Shown: positions 54,782-63,970 of the stretch, piece after piece
Layout: each line of letters opens with the position of its first letter
Position numbering within the stretch: the stretch's first letter is position 1
Assembly: GCA_030750975.1 (NCBI GenBank)
Contig: JASMHC010000016.1
Span: 86,132 to 150,131, forward strand
DNA from: Paracoccaceae bacterium
Lineage (GTDB): Bacteria > Pseudomonadota > Alphaproteobacteria > Rhodobacterales > Rhodobacteraceae
Direction: 5' to 3'
DNA length: 64,000 nt
Program-made: the position numbers and the translations under genes
The notes under the pieces: generated by a model
What the model saw: the letters and a program-made list of their open reading frames with translations, nothing else
Databases searched by the model: none
Told to the model about the DNA's origin: nothing

Positions 54782-55482
54782 TACGTGGCCGATCCTTCGG
54801 GTGGGTTGGCATGTTGCGGTGACGAGAACGGCGTTACGCCTAAACCTTCGGCTTGGGCCGCCTGCAAGGTGCTTTTTCGTTGTTCAAGCCTCAGTGCAAG
54901 CGAGTGTAGGTTTGGAAACGCGCCCAGGTCAAACCAATCGGTTTGCCCTGCGGGGAAAAGTCCCAACCACCGGATAAGTGCGCAAAGATAAAAATCTGCG
55001 ACCGAAAGCTCTGCACCCAGAAGATAATTGTTTTCGTCTTTCAACTCATCAAGCTTTGCCAGATGGCGCTTTAGGGTGATGTGGCGATGATGGCGTAGAA
55101 CTTCCTGAAGACGGGGATCGTCACCGATGTATTGCCCGGGATAAAACAGCATCCGCATTTCCGCATGCAGCGTGTTCGACAAAAAGAACAGCCATTTGAG
55201 AAACCGCCCCCGCGACGGATCAGCAACCGAAGGTGCAAGGGCGGTGTGACGATCCGCAAGCCACAGAAGAATAGCAGCTGTTTCAAAAATCGGCCCGTTC
55301 GGGGTTTCCAGCACAGGGATAAGGCCGTTCGGGTTCAACGCACGATAAGCGGGGCCGTCCTGTTCACGAATGGCGCGATTGACCAGAACCGTGTCGAATG
55401 GCTGGTCCAATTCGTAAAGCACCTGCCTGATGATCAGGGAAGCGTTGTCGGGCGCATAGTGAAGCCGGTATTGATTCGTCAT
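54781..55482 (-). CDS. Glutathione S-transferase family protein
   Basis: 233 residues from ATG 55482. The N-terminal thioredoxin fold has NPNGLIPVLETPNGPIFETAAILLWLAD, and the helical C-terminal domain has LLGAELSVADFYLCALIRWLG (parts cited). The usual catalytic Ser or Tyr near the start is replaced by the region APDNASLIIR, in which Ser may serve. Translationally coupled to sdaA. Divergent from rpiA over 135 bp. Confidence 0.88.
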   Translation of the reverse strand: MTNQYRLHYAPDNASLIIRQVLYELDQPFDTVLVNRAIREQDGPAYRALNPNGLIPVLETPNGPIFETAAILLWLADRHTALAPSVADPSRGRFLKWLFFLSNTLHAEMRMLFYPGQYIGDDPRLQEVLRHHRHITLKRHLAKLDELKDENNYLLGAELSVADFYLCALIRWLGLFPAGQTDWFDLGAFPNLHSLALRLEQRKSTLQAAQAEGLGVTPFSSPQHANPPEGSAT

Positions 55483-55617
55483 GGACCCATCATATGCGGT
55501 TGATTGCGGCTGTCTGGAGGACCGAAAGCGACCCCTGTTGGCTGCGGGCCGAAATTGTCGCTCGCACCTTGGCGTCAGAGTTTCTATAACCGCAGCAACC
55601 AAACCGGAGACAATCGC

Positions 55618-56409
55618 ATGAGTGTTGACCTTTCCCCAATCGACAAGGCCAAGTTTGTAGCAGCAAAAAAAGCCGCGGAATTTGTGCAGGACGGAATGCG
55701 GGTCGGTCTTGGCACAGGTTCGACAGCCGCCTGGATGGTGCGTTGCGTGGGGGAAATGGTGCGCGAGCAGGGCTTGCGCATCAAGGGCGTGCCGACATCG
55801 ACGCGCACTGCTGAACTTGCCCGTGAGGTCGGGATTGATGTGGTGTCGCTTGACGAAGCCAAGTGGCTGGACCTGACGATTGACGGCGCGGATGAATTTG
55901 ACGGTGAGTTGAACCTGATCAAAGGCGGGGGCGGTGCGCTTTTGCAGGAAAAGATCGTGGCCACGGCCAGTGACCAGATGATCGTGATTGCGGACGCCGC
56001 GAAAGAGGTGGAGACGCTGGGGGCCTTTCCGTTGCCGATCGAGGTGATCCCGTTCGGCTGGCAAACCTCGAAAGCGCTGGTTGAAGAGATGTTGATATCA
56101 ATGGATGTGCTCGGACAGCAATCCAGCCTGCGCATGGATGGCGACGCCCCTTTTGTGACGGATGAGGGCAATCACATCCTTGATTTGCACCTCAAACGTA
56201 TCGGCAAGGTACGGGAATTGGCCTTGGTTCTAAATCAGGTGCCGGGTGTGGTTGAAAACGGGCTGTTCATCGATATCTGTGACAAGGTTGTGATCGGTTT
56301 CGGGGATGGCAGGGTCGAGATGCGCGACATACATGAAGGATTGACCAGTGAAGAACAGGTTCAGTTTCTGGAAACCGACAATCTGTTCCGCGATCTCGAT
56401 GGTGAATAG
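55618..56409 (+). CDS. rpiA: Ribose-5-phosphate isomerase A
   Basis: Interconverts ribose-5-phosphate and ribulose-5-phosphate. 263 residues from ATG 55618 (MSVDLSPIDKAKFVAAKKAAEF), with a GGAGAC site. Motifs GLGTGSTAAWMV, DLTIDGADEFDGELNLIKGGGGALLQEKIVA (catalytic Asp, Glu and Lys; in family terms) are intact. gor follows 8 bp later, so carbon flow through the pentose pathway and NADPH-dependent glutathione reduction share an operon. Confidence 0.96.
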   Translation: MSVDLSPIDKAKFVAAKKAAEFVQDGMRVGLGTGSTAAWMVRCVGEMVREQGLRIKGVPTSTRTAELAREVGIDVVSLDEAKWLDLTIDGADEFDGELNLIKGGGGALLQEKIVATASDQMIVIADAAKEVETLGAFPLPIEVIPFGWQTSKALVEEMLISMDVLGQQSSLRMDGDAPFVTDEGNHILDLHLKRIGKVRELALVLNQVPGVVENGLFIDICDKVVIGFGDGRVEMRDIHEGLTSEEQVQFLETDNLFRDLDGE

Positions 56410-56417
56410 GGAACCTG

Positions 56418-57773
56418 ATGAAATTCGATTTTGATCTGTTTGTAATCGGCGGCGGCTCTGGGGGTGTTCGGGCCGCGCGTGTCGCAGCCGCCGATGGTGT
56501 GCGCGTGGCCTTGGCCGAAGAAGACCGCTATGGCGGCACTTGTGTGATCCGGGGATGTGTTCCGAAAAAGCTGATGGTGTTTGCGTCGGAATTTGCGCCC
56601 ATGGTCGAGGATGCCCGATCCTATGGCTGGGACATTCAAAACAACGGATTTGACTGGCATTTGTTTCGCTCAAAAATGCAGGCTGAATTGGACCGGCTTG
56701 AAGGAATTTATCGCAAGCTTCTGGCAAATTCCGGCGTAACGACGTTTGACCAAAGGGCGCGACTGGTCGCTCCGAACACCGTCGAATTGGCGGATGGGCG
56801 CAGAATTTCGGCCAAAATCATCCTGATCGCCACCGGTGGGCATCCGATCCGCCCCGACACTCCGGGGGCTGAGCTTGGGATTTCTTCGAACGAGATGTTC
56901 CATCTTGAAGACCTGCCCAAATCCATCCTGATCATCGGCGGCGGCTATATCGCTTGCGAATTTGCCGGTGTGATGAACGGAATGGGTGTGGCAACCACGC
57001 AGTATTACCGAGGAGCGCAGATCCTACGCGGCTTTGACGATGAGGCCCGCGGACTGGTTGCCGAGGAAATGAAGCAAAACGGCATTGATCTTCACACGGG
57101 AACGAATGTTCTGGAAATGAAGAAGGTCGAGGACGGAATTTGGGTCAAGTCCACCAATGGGCAAGAGCGCGTGTTCGATCAGGTGATGTTCGCCACGGGC
57201 CGTTTTCCCAATTCCGGTGATCTGGGGCTGAATAATGTCGGTATCAAGACCGGCCGCAAAGGCGAAATTATCGTTGATGCCTATTCAAAAACCAATGTCG
57301 ATTCTGTTTACGCGATCGGGGATGTCACCGACCGCGTGAATCTGACTCCGGTCGCGATCCGCGAAGGCATGGCTTTTGTGGAAACCGTATTCAAGGGCAA
57401 TCCGACCGCGCCGGATCACGAGCTGATCCCGACAGCAATTTTCACCCAGCCTGAAATGGGCACCATTGGCATGAGTGAGGAAGAGGCGCGTGATCTGCGC
57501 CCGATCGAGGTTTACTGCACCAGTTTCAAACCAATGAAACAGGGTTTTGCCGGTCGTAGCGACCGCGTGCTGATGAAACTGATCGTCTGTGCGGAAACAC
57601 GAAAGGTCCTTGGCGCACATATCGTGGCCGAGGGTGCTGGGGAAATGATCCAGATGGTGGGAATCGCCATAAAAATGGGGGCAACCAAGGAAGATTTCGA
57701 CAGAACGGTTGCAGTCCACCCGACAATGGCAGAAGAACTGGTAACAATGAAAACACCTGTGAGGACGGCTTGA
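56418..57773 (+). CDS. gor: Glutathione-disulfide reductase
   Basis: FAD enzyme reducing GSSG with NADPH. 451 residues. FAD motif VIGGGSGGVRAARVAA, redox-active pair in GGTCVIRGCVPKK, the second nucleotide site IIGGGYIACEFAGVMNGMG and the catalytic His in VAVHPTMAEELVTM. The RYGG start and the absence of an N-terminal Cys extension favour glutathione reductase over mercuric reductase. Confidence 0.94.
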   Translation: MKFDFDLFVIGGGSGGVRAARVAAADGVRVALAEEDRYGGTCVIRGCVPKKLMVFASEFAPMVEDARSYGWDIQNNGFDWHLFRSKMQAELDRLEGIYRKLLANSGVTTFDQRARLVAPNTVELADGRRISAKIILIATGGHPIRPDTPGAELGISSNEMFHLEDLPKSILIIGGGYIACEFAGVMNGMGVATTQYYRGAQILRGFDDEARGLVAEEMKQNGIDLHTGTNVLEMKKVEDGIWVKSTNGQERVFDQVMFATGRFPNSGDLGLNNVGIKTGRKGEIIVDAYSKTNVDSVYAIGDVTDRVNLTPVAIREGMAFVETVFKGNPTAPDHELIPTAIFTQPEMGTIGMSEEEARDLRPIEVYCTSFKPMKQGFAGRSDRVLMKLIVCAETRKVLGAHIVAEGAGEMIQMVGIAIKMGATKEDFDRTVAVHPTMAEELVTMKTPVRTA

Positions 57774-57839
57774 ATTGCTGGCAATCCTACACAGTTTAGA
57801 AGTAGCGTTTGTTTGACGCGATAGATGAGGAAAGTCTGA

Positions 57840-58970
57840 ATGGCTGGTAACAACGGCGGCCCCTGGGGCGGCGGAGGAAGCGGTGGAGGCGGCGACAACC
57901 GGAATAACGGTGGTGGGCGCAAACCCGGCGGGGATCAGCAGATCCCTGAAATTGACGAGCTGGTGAAAAAAGGCCAGGAACAGCTGCGCGTCCTGATGGG
58001 TGGCCGTGGCGGCGGAGGCGGCCGTGGATCCGCCAATGGCGGCGGCAGCGGTGGTCCGGGGATCACCCGCGGCACGGTCGGTCTTGGTGTGGCGATTGTT
58101 GTCCTGCTGTGGGGCTTTGTCAGCTTTTATACCGTGCGACCGGAAGAACAATCTGTCGAGCTGTTCCTTGGCAGCTATTATAAAACCGGCAATCCGGGCC
58201 TGAACTTCGCACCCTGGCCGCTGGTCACTGCGGAAGTCGTTAATGTGACCTCGGAACGGACGGAAGATATCGGCGTGGCACGCTCTGGCTCGGGTGGTAA
58301 CGGGCTGATGCTGACCACAGACGCAAATATCGTTGATATCGATTTTCAGGTGGTCTGGAACATCAACGATCCGTCCAAGCTTTTGTTCAACATCGCAGAA
58401 CCACAGGAAACCGTTCAGGCCGTGTCTGAATCGGTCATGCGCGAGATTATCGCGGCCTCGAACCTGGCACCGATCCTCAACCGCGACCGTGGTCTGATTG
58501 CCGATACGGCGCGTGAAAACATTCAGGCTACGCTGGACGAATATGAAAGCGGCATCAATATCGTGCGTGTTAACCTCGATAAGGCCGACCCTCCGCGTGA
58601 AGTGATCGACTCGTTCCGTGATGTTCAGGCCGCTGAACAGGAACGTGACCGTTTGGAACGTCAGGCGGATGCTTATGCGAACCGCGTTGTCGCGGAAGCG
58701 CGCGGTGAAGCGGCGCAAATTCTGGAAGAAGCCGAAGGCTACCGTGCTCAGGTCGTCAACCAGGCGCTGGGTGAGGCAAGCCGTTTCTCGGCCGTTCTGA
58801 CCGAATATGAAAAGGCGCCGGACGTGACCCGCAAGCGCCTTTATATTGAAACCATGGAAAAGGTATTGGGCGACGTGGACAAGATGATCCTCGATGGCTC
58901 GATCACCGGAGAAGGGGGATCGGTAGTGCCGTACCTGCCGCTCAATGAACTTAAGCGGGGAGGGAACTAA
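57840..58970 (+). CDS. hflK: HflK, FtsH-associated membrane protein
   Basis: 376 residues. A Gly- and Asn-rich cytosolic start (GGPWGGGGSGGGG), a membrane helix at about 79-98 and then the SPFH (band 7) domain from SFYTVRPEEQSVEL. HflK and HflC form a large periplasmic-side cage around FtsH that regulates its proteolysis. A tail of coiled-coil helices follows (QERDRLERQADAYANRVVAEARGEAAQ; parts). hflC starts 2 bp after the stop. Confidence 0.95.
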   Translation: MAGNNGGPWGGGGSGGGGDNRNNGGGRKPGGDQQIPEIDELVKKGQEQLRVLMGGRGGGGGRGSANGGGSGGPGITRGTVGLGVAIVVLLWGFVSFYTVRPEEQSVELFLGSYYKTGNPGLNFAPWPLVTAEVVNVTSERTEDIGVARSGSGGNGLMLTTDANIVDIDFQVVWNINDPSKLLFNIAEPQETVQAVSESVMREIIAASNLAPILNRDRGLIADTARENIQATLDEYESGINIVRVNLDKADPPREVIDSFRDVQAAEQERDRLERQADAYANRVVAEARGEAAQILEEAEGYRAQVVNQALGEASRFSAVLTEYEKAPDVTRKRLYIETMEKVLGDVDKMILDGSITGEGGSVVPYLPLNELKRGGN

Positions 58971-58972
58971 TC

Positions 58973-59851
58973 ATGCGTAAGTCAGCATTTATCCTGCCCG
59001 CTCTGGTCATCATCCTTGTTGGTATCTTGTCGTCGATCTTTGTTGTTGACGAACGCGAAAAAGCGCTGGTGCTTCAATTCGGTCAGATCAGAGCCGTTAA
59101 AGAAGAACCCGGATTGGCATTCAAAATTCCGCTTATTCAGGAAGTGGTGCGCTATGACGACCGTATCCTGTCTTTGGATACCGACGTCATCGAAGTTACA
59201 CCATCGGATGACCGTCGTCTGGTCGTTGACGCCTTCGCCCGCTACCGGATTGCTGACGTAGTTCAGTTCCGTCAGGCGGTTGGCGTCGGGGGCATCCGCC
59301 TGGCCGAAGATCGTTTGTCGTCGATCCTGAACGCCCAGATCCGGGAAGTTCTGGGTGCCGATCAGGTGACTTCGGACCGGATCCTTTCGACCGACCGGGG
59401 CGAGTTGATGGTGCGTATCCGTGATCAGGCCCGCGACGAAGCTTTGGGGCTTGGCATCGACGTTGTCGACGTGCGCCTGAAACAGACGAACTTGCCGGCC
59501 CAAAACCTTGAAGCGACCTTTGCGCGTATGCGCGCGGAACGTGAACGGGAAGCGGCAGACGAAATCGCCCGCGGTAACGAAGCCGCACAGCGTGTTCGCG
59601 CCCTTTCGGATCGTACCGTGGTCGAAACCTTGTCGGAGGCTCAGAAAGACGCGGATATCACCCGAGGTGAGGCAGACGCGGAACGCAACGCGATCTTCGC
59701 CGAAGCCTTTGGTGCGGATGAAGAGTTCTTTGCCTTCTACCGGTCGCTTCAGGCCTACGAGGCTTCGCTGCTCGGTCAAAACTCGACCATGGTGATGACG
59801 CCGGATAGCGAGTTCTTTAACTATCTGAAGTCAGAGACTGGCGGACAATGA
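58973..59851 (+). CDS. hflC: HflC, FtsH-associated membrane protein
   Basis: 292 residues, partner of HflK. An N-terminal membrane helix (ALVIILVGILSSIFVVD) leads to an SPFH domain with EREKALVLQFGQI-type sequence and the conserved VDVRLKQTNLP. Long helical C-terminal part. Its stop overlaps the DUF2065 start as ATGA. Confidence 0.95.
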   Translation: MRKSAFILPALVIILVGILSSIFVVDEREKALVLQFGQIRAVKEEPGLAFKIPLIQEVVRYDDRILSLDTDVIEVTPSDDRRLVVDAFARYRIADVVQFRQAVGVGGIRLAEDRLSSILNAQIREVLGADQVTSDRILSTDRGELMVRIRDQARDEALGLGIDVVDVRLKQTNLPAQNLEATFARMRAEREREAADEIARGNEAAQRVRALSDRTVVETLSEAQKDADITRGEADAERNAIFAEAFGADEEFFAFYRSLQAYEASLLGQNSTMVMTPDSEFFNYLKSETGGQ

Positions 59852-60057
59852 TCGGAGCGGCACTTCTTGCGCTCGGATTGGTACTGATTGTTGAGGGGCT
59901 GGCCTATGTGCTGGCCCCTTCGCTTATCGAACGCATGCTTCAAATGCTGTCCGAGATTCCCGAAAATGCCCGCCGCAGCATGGGTGCCTTGGGAATTGTC
60001 GCGGGGCTGGTTCTTCTTTGGCTGGCCAATCAGCTTGGGACAAGCATCAATCTTTGA
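59848..60057 (+). CDS. DUF2065 small membrane protein
   Basis: 69 residues, two membrane helices (about 3-22 and 44-62). Motif LIVEGLAYVLAPSLIERMLQ is the family pattern. Four-base overlap with hflC; it is normally found in this position after hflC. Function unknown, probably linked to HflKC. Confidence 0.88.
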   Translation: MIGAALLALGLVLIVEGLAYVLAPSLIERMLQMLSEIPENARRSMGALGIVAGLVLLWLANQLGTSINL

Positions 60058-60221
60058 TGCGCAACGCACAATGCTGGTGTCACAAGGTGCATTGGAAACG
60101 CTTTATGTCACACATTATCACAAGAATTTGATAATCCGATTTATCACGCTACGACGTGTTTAATTTCTGGGAATGGGTTCATATTTTATCGGAAAACAAG
60201 CCAAATCCATGGGAGACTAAA

Positions 60222-61685
60222 ATGCAGGCAGTTTCTGTTCCTTTAAGGAAACATTTCCAAATTCCGCGCGTCACTATGATGTTCGTGCTGTCTTTGGCTT
60301 TGTTTCTTGCGCAATCGCTTCAATCAGCGGCACAGGGCGCACCGGAAAGCTTTGCCGATCTGGCGGAATCCGTCAGTCCGGCTGTTGTGAATATCACCAC
60401 GTCTACGCTGGTGGAATATGACGAAACCGATGGGCCGATTATTCCGGAAGGCTCTCCTTTTGAAGACTTCTTCCGCGAATTTCAGGACCGCCAGAATGGC
60501 GACCGCAACCGCACCCGCCGCTCGCAGGCATTGGGTTCGGGATTTGTCATTTCCGAAGACGGTTATGTTGTGACCAACAACCACGTCATTGAAGGGGCTG
60601 ACGAGATCATCATCGAGTTGTACTCGGGCGAAGAGCTGGATGCAGAACTGATTGGCCGCGACCGGAAGACGGACCTTGCCTTGCTGAAGGTCGAGGCTGA
60701 CGAGCCTTTGGCCTTTGTCGATTTCGGTGACAGCGACATTTCCCGCGTCGGCGATTGGGTGCTGGCCGTCGGCAACCCGCTGGGTCAGGGCTTCTCGGTC
60801 AGTGCCGGGATCATTTCGGCCCGCAACCGGTCGCTGTCGGGTGCTTACGACGATTATATCCAGACCGACGCAGCCATCAACCGGGGCAACTCGGGCGGTC
60901 CGCTGTTCAATATGGATGGCGAAGTGATCGGCGTGAACACGGCGATCCTGTCTCCTGACGGTGGGTCGATCGGCATTGGGTTCTCGATGGCCTCAAACGT
61001 GGTTTCGCAAGTTGTGGACCAGTTGATGGAATTCGGAGAAACGCGCCGTGGCTGGCTGGGTGTTCGCATTCAGGATGTCACCCCTGACATGGCCGAAGCA
61101 ATGGAACTGGACAGCGCGGTCGGCGCCATGGTGACGGACGTTCCCGAAGGACCGGCGGAAGATGCAGGTATCGAAGCGGGTGACATTATTCTGCGCTTTG
61201 ACGGTGTCGATGTCGCCGATGTCCGCGATCTGGTCAATCAGGTCGGAGCGGCCGAGGTTGGCAAAACCGTCGATGTCGTGGTTCTGCGAAATGGCGAAGA
61301 GATGACAATCGCCGTCACGCTGGGCCGCCGCGAAACCGCCGAAGGCACGCTTGAGGAAGAAGAGGCCGAAGTCGTCGAACCGGACGAGGTGGATATCCTT
61401 GGCATGTCCCTGATGGAACTGACCGATGATCTTCGCGCCGATCTTGGCTTGGAAGACGGTCCCGACGGCTTGTTCGTTGCGAATGTCGACGAAGCGTCCG
61501 AGGCCTATGAAAAAGGCATGCGGGCAGGTGACATCATCGAAAAGGCCGGTCAACGGCGTGTTGGCACGATCGACGCCCTTGAAGAGCAGTTGGAAGCGGC
61601 ACAAGACGCAGGGCGCAAGTCGGTTCTGCTTCTGGTGCGCAGCGGCGGCAATCCGCGGTTCATTGCCCTGTCGGTCGAAGACTGA
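60222..61685 (+). CDS. degP: DegP/DegQ-type periplasmic serine protease
   Basis: 487 residues from ATG 60222 (GGGAGAC site), with a signal peptide ending near residue 42 (SAAQG). Trypsin-like domain with His in TNNHVIEGAD, Asp in KTDLALLKV and Ser in NRGNSGGPLFN. Two PDZ domains follow (about 280-370 and 395-487). It degrades or refolds damaged periplasmic proteins. It follows the HflKC genes by 164 bp; whether they share a transcript is unclear. Confidence 0.95.
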   Translation: MQAVSVPLRKHFQIPRVTMMFVLSLALFLAQSLQSAAQGAPESFADLAESVSPAVVNITTSTLVEYDETDGPIIPEGSPFEDFFREFQDRQNGDRNRTRRSQALGSGFVISEDGYVVTNNHVIEGADEIIIELYSGEELDAELIGRDRKTDLALLKVEADEPLAFVDFGDSDISRVGDWVLAVGNPLGQGFSVSAGIISARNRSLSGAYDDYIQTDAAINRGNSGGPLFNMDGEVIGVNTAILSPDGGSIGIGFSMASNVVSQVVDQLMEFGETRRGWLGVRIQDVTPDMAEAMELDSAVGAMVTDVPEGPAEDAGIEAGDIILRFDGVDVADVRDLVNQVGAAEVGKTVDVVVLRNGEEMTIAVTLGRRETAEGTLEEEEAEVVEPDEVDILGMSLMELTDDLRADLGLEDGPDGLFVANVDEASEAYEKGMRAGDIIEKAGQRRVGTIDALEEQLEAAQDAGRKSVLLLVRSGGNPRFIALSVED

Positions 61686-61702
61686 TCGGATCAAAAAGAA
61701 TC

Positions 61703-61733
61703 AAAGGCGGGTGCTGCGGTGCCCGCCTTTTTC
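61703..61733 (+). terminator. Rho-independent terminator after degP
   Basis: GGCGGG / CCCGCC with a 10-base loop, flanked by AAA on the left and TTTTT on the right. It lies 17 bp after the stop. Confidence 0.85.
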
Positions 61734-61748
61734 TGTGGCGGGTGGATC

Positions 61749-61865
61749 AAAGCGTTCCGCCGTATGGCTGAGCCACAGGCACTGTGGCGAAACACGCGAA
61801 ACCTGTTGATAGTACGCGCGTTTCAAAATCATCATTCGTCTCACGTTAGACTGGAAACGTTTCAG
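61749..61865. repeat. Dispersed two-hairpin element, copy D (inverted orientation)
   Basis: The reverse complement reads TGAAACGTTTCCAGTCTAAC at one end and GGCGGAACGCTTT at the other, matching the other copies. Hairpin II has the outer stem GTTTCGCC / GGCGGAAC and an inner GCCACAG / CTGTGGC. The first end supplies the TGA stop of the lipoprotein gene. Together with the terminator it fills the 176 bp gap after degP. Confidence 0.78.
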
Positions 61866-62335
61866 AATCGCCCCGCGACCAACCCCAGTTCTTTCGCGGC
61901 AAGAAGCGACAATACCTGGCTGTCGATGCCCAACGGACGTTGGTATATTCCAATTGCCTTGGCGGTGCGTTGATCCAACACGCCAGTGATCGGCCCGCGA
62001 TAAATCGCGCGCGCCTGCAATGCCCGCTGTACGGCTTTGATGAAATCTTCGGTCATCACACGACGGCAAGGCACCTGAAACCAGACTTCCTGCCGCTCTT
62101 CGACAATCGTCTGGGATGTCTCGGTCTGATAAATGGTTTCTCCCCCGTCACCTGTCAAAACCGATTGCGTTTGTGAGGTTTGGATAACGGCGGGCTTGAT
62201 TTGCTTGGCCCAGCATGTTCCGGGGGCCGCGCCGTCGGGTCGTTCTTCAGTCAGGGCTGTGTCGTTGACCAGCCCCAATGTGCACCCCGTCAGCAAGGCT
62301 GCCGTGAATACCCCTGTCGCGATTGATCGGATCAC
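61862..62335 (-). CDS. Lipoprotein with peptidoglycan-binding-like C-terminus
   Basis: 157 residues. Lipobox LLTGCTLG near residue 18 after a hydrophobic leader, so it should be a lipoprotein. The C-terminal part ('FIKAVQRALQARAIYRGPITGVLDQRTAKAIGIYQ' in pieces) matches the helical peptidoglycan-binding domain 1 fold. Cys residues in APGTCWAKQ and QVPCRRVM may bond. Function probably structural in the envelope. The TGA stop is at the repeat D edge. Confidence 0.78.
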   Translation of the reverse strand: MIRSIATGVFTAALLTGCTLGLVNDTALTEERPDGAAPGTCWAKQIKPAVIQTSQTQSVLTGDGGETIYQTETSQTIVEERQEVWFQVPCRRVMTEDFIKAVQRALQARAIYRGPITGVLDQRTAKAIGIYQRPLGIDSQVLSLLAAKELGLVAGRF

Positions 62336-62393
62336 CGTTCCTACCCCAGACTGTCTGCCGCGACATTAGCAAAGGCACCGTAAAAGCAAAGCC

Positions 62394-62747
62394 TTATTCG
62401 CTGTCAGGCTCAAGCAGGCTGTCCAGCATGTAAGAGATATCCTCAACCTGCTCGGCTATGACATGGGTCACTCCGTCGGCCCGCTGGACCCGCCCGGTGA
62501 TCCGCAATAGCCGCCCCGAAATCACCGCCCGCCGGAAACGTTCGAAAATCTGGCTCCAGACCACGATATTGACCACGCCGGTTTCATCTTCAAGCGTCAG
62601 AAAGATTACCCCCTTCGCGGTTCCGGGTCTCTGGCGGAGTATCACCATACCTGCCACCGCCACCCGCGCCCCTTCGGTCGGATCGCCGATGTCGCTTGCC
62701 CGAATGCAGGACGGGGGGCGGGGCCAGAGTTTGACGGTTTTGGTCAT
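62394..62747 (-). CDS. Stand-alone OB-fold protein resembling the C-terminal domain of DnaE2 (ImuC)
   Basis: 117 residues from ATG 62747. The sequence VAVAGMVILRQRPGTAKGV, IFLTLEDETGVVNIVVW and ERFRRAVISGRLLRITGRVQ closely matches the OB-fold tail of error-prone polymerase DnaE2. The whole polymerase catalytic part is absent. A perfect GTTC-N7-GTTC LexA box lies 3 bp upstream of the start codon. This may be a remnant of dnaE2 fused to an SOS promoter, or a functional small single-stranded-DNA-binding accessory; the intact frame and motif favour function. The neighbours do not encode imuA or imuB. Confidence 0.75.
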   Translation of the reverse strand: MTKTVKLWPRPPSCIRASDIGDPTEGARVAVAGMVILRQRPGTAKGVIFLTLEDETGVVNIVVWSQIFERFRRAVISGRLLRITGRVQRADGVTHVIAEQVEDISYMLDSLLEPDSE

Positions 62748-62749
62748 GT

Positions 62750-62764
62750 GAACAAAAATAGAAC
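62750..62764 (-). promoter_or_regulatory. LexA (SOS) box
   Basis: On the minus strand: GTTC-TATTTTT-GTTC, an exact match to the alphaproteobacterial LexA consensus GTTC-N7-GTTC. It ends 2 bp before the ATG of the OB-fold gene, so LexA would block transcription there. The divergent ferredoxin gene begins 109 bp away and could also be affected. Confidence 0.85.
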
Positions 62765-62869
62765 ATTCACCAATTATCGCAAGACTGTTATCGACATGTC
62801 GCAAATTGGACTGGCACCTGTGAAATGGCTTGGCTAAAGACGACTGACTCTATGGATGAAGGAGGCTGA

Positions 62870-63195
<326 letters not shown>

Positions 63196-63196
<1 letters not shown>

Positions 63197-63918
63197 TGCA
63201 ATCCCTCCGGTACGCTCCTGTTACGGCCGGTATGGTATTTCTAACGATGGTCTTGTCGGCCACCCTTGCGGTGGCCGAAATCGTCTCGGCCCGATACGGC
63301 GACCCGACTACGCGCTATCCCCATGGGGTGCTGGGGGACGACATCGAATACGGATCATTGATCCTGCGCCTGTCGGACGGCGGGCAGGCTTTGATCTCTC
63401 TGCCCGAAACCCGTGTGTTTGAGGATATCGCCCCCAGATTGGCCGATGTGGACAGTGACGGAACACCCGAAGTGATCACCGTTGAATCCGACATGTCCCT
63501 CGGGGCGCGCCTGGCGATCTATGATGAAACGGGGCTTGTCGCGGCAACCCCCTTTATCGGTCAAAGCAGCCGCTGGCTTGCCCCCATCGGGGCGGCAGAT
63601 CTGGACGGGGACGGGTTTGTCGAAATCGCCTATATCGACCGGCCGCATCTTGCAAAAACCCTAAGGGTTTGGAGGTTCAAGGACGGTGGCCTGCAACAGG
63701 TCGCGTCAAAAGACGGGCTGACAAATCATAAAATCGGCTGGGATTATATCATTGGCGGAATTCGCAACTGTGCGGATGCGCCCGAGATCATCGTGGCGAC
63801 TGGGAACTGGGCGAATATCGTCGCGGTCCGCATGAAGCCAGAGGGTCGTCTTACATCCCGCAGGATCGGGCGTTACACCGGTCCCGACAGTGTGAACGCC
63901 GAGCTAAATTGCCCTTAA
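63196..63918 (+). CDS. Exported FG-GAP/VCBS repeat protein
   Basis: 240 residues with a signal peptide (hydrophobic to about residue 27, ending AVA-E). FG-GAP-like calcium-binding motifs ADVDSDGTPEVITV and ADLDGDGFVEIAY are clear. It should form part of a beta-propeller in the periplasm. Coupled to the ferredoxin gene by TGATG. Function not known. Confidence 0.82.
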
Positions 63919-63948
63919 TCATCTTTTGTCCGCAAATATCCCGGGGAG

Positions 63949-63970
63949 CGCGAGGGGCTGGCCCCTCGCA
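63949..63970. other. Perfect GC-rich palindrome after the last gene
   Basis: GCGAGGGGC / GCCCCTCGC with a TG loop. No T run. It follows AAATATCCCGGGG, a sequence commonly seen with GC-rich hairpins downstream of Rhodobacteraceae genes (recalled, not checked). Probably an mRNA end or dispersed element. Nothing else is seen from 63919 to the window end. Confidence 0.55.
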
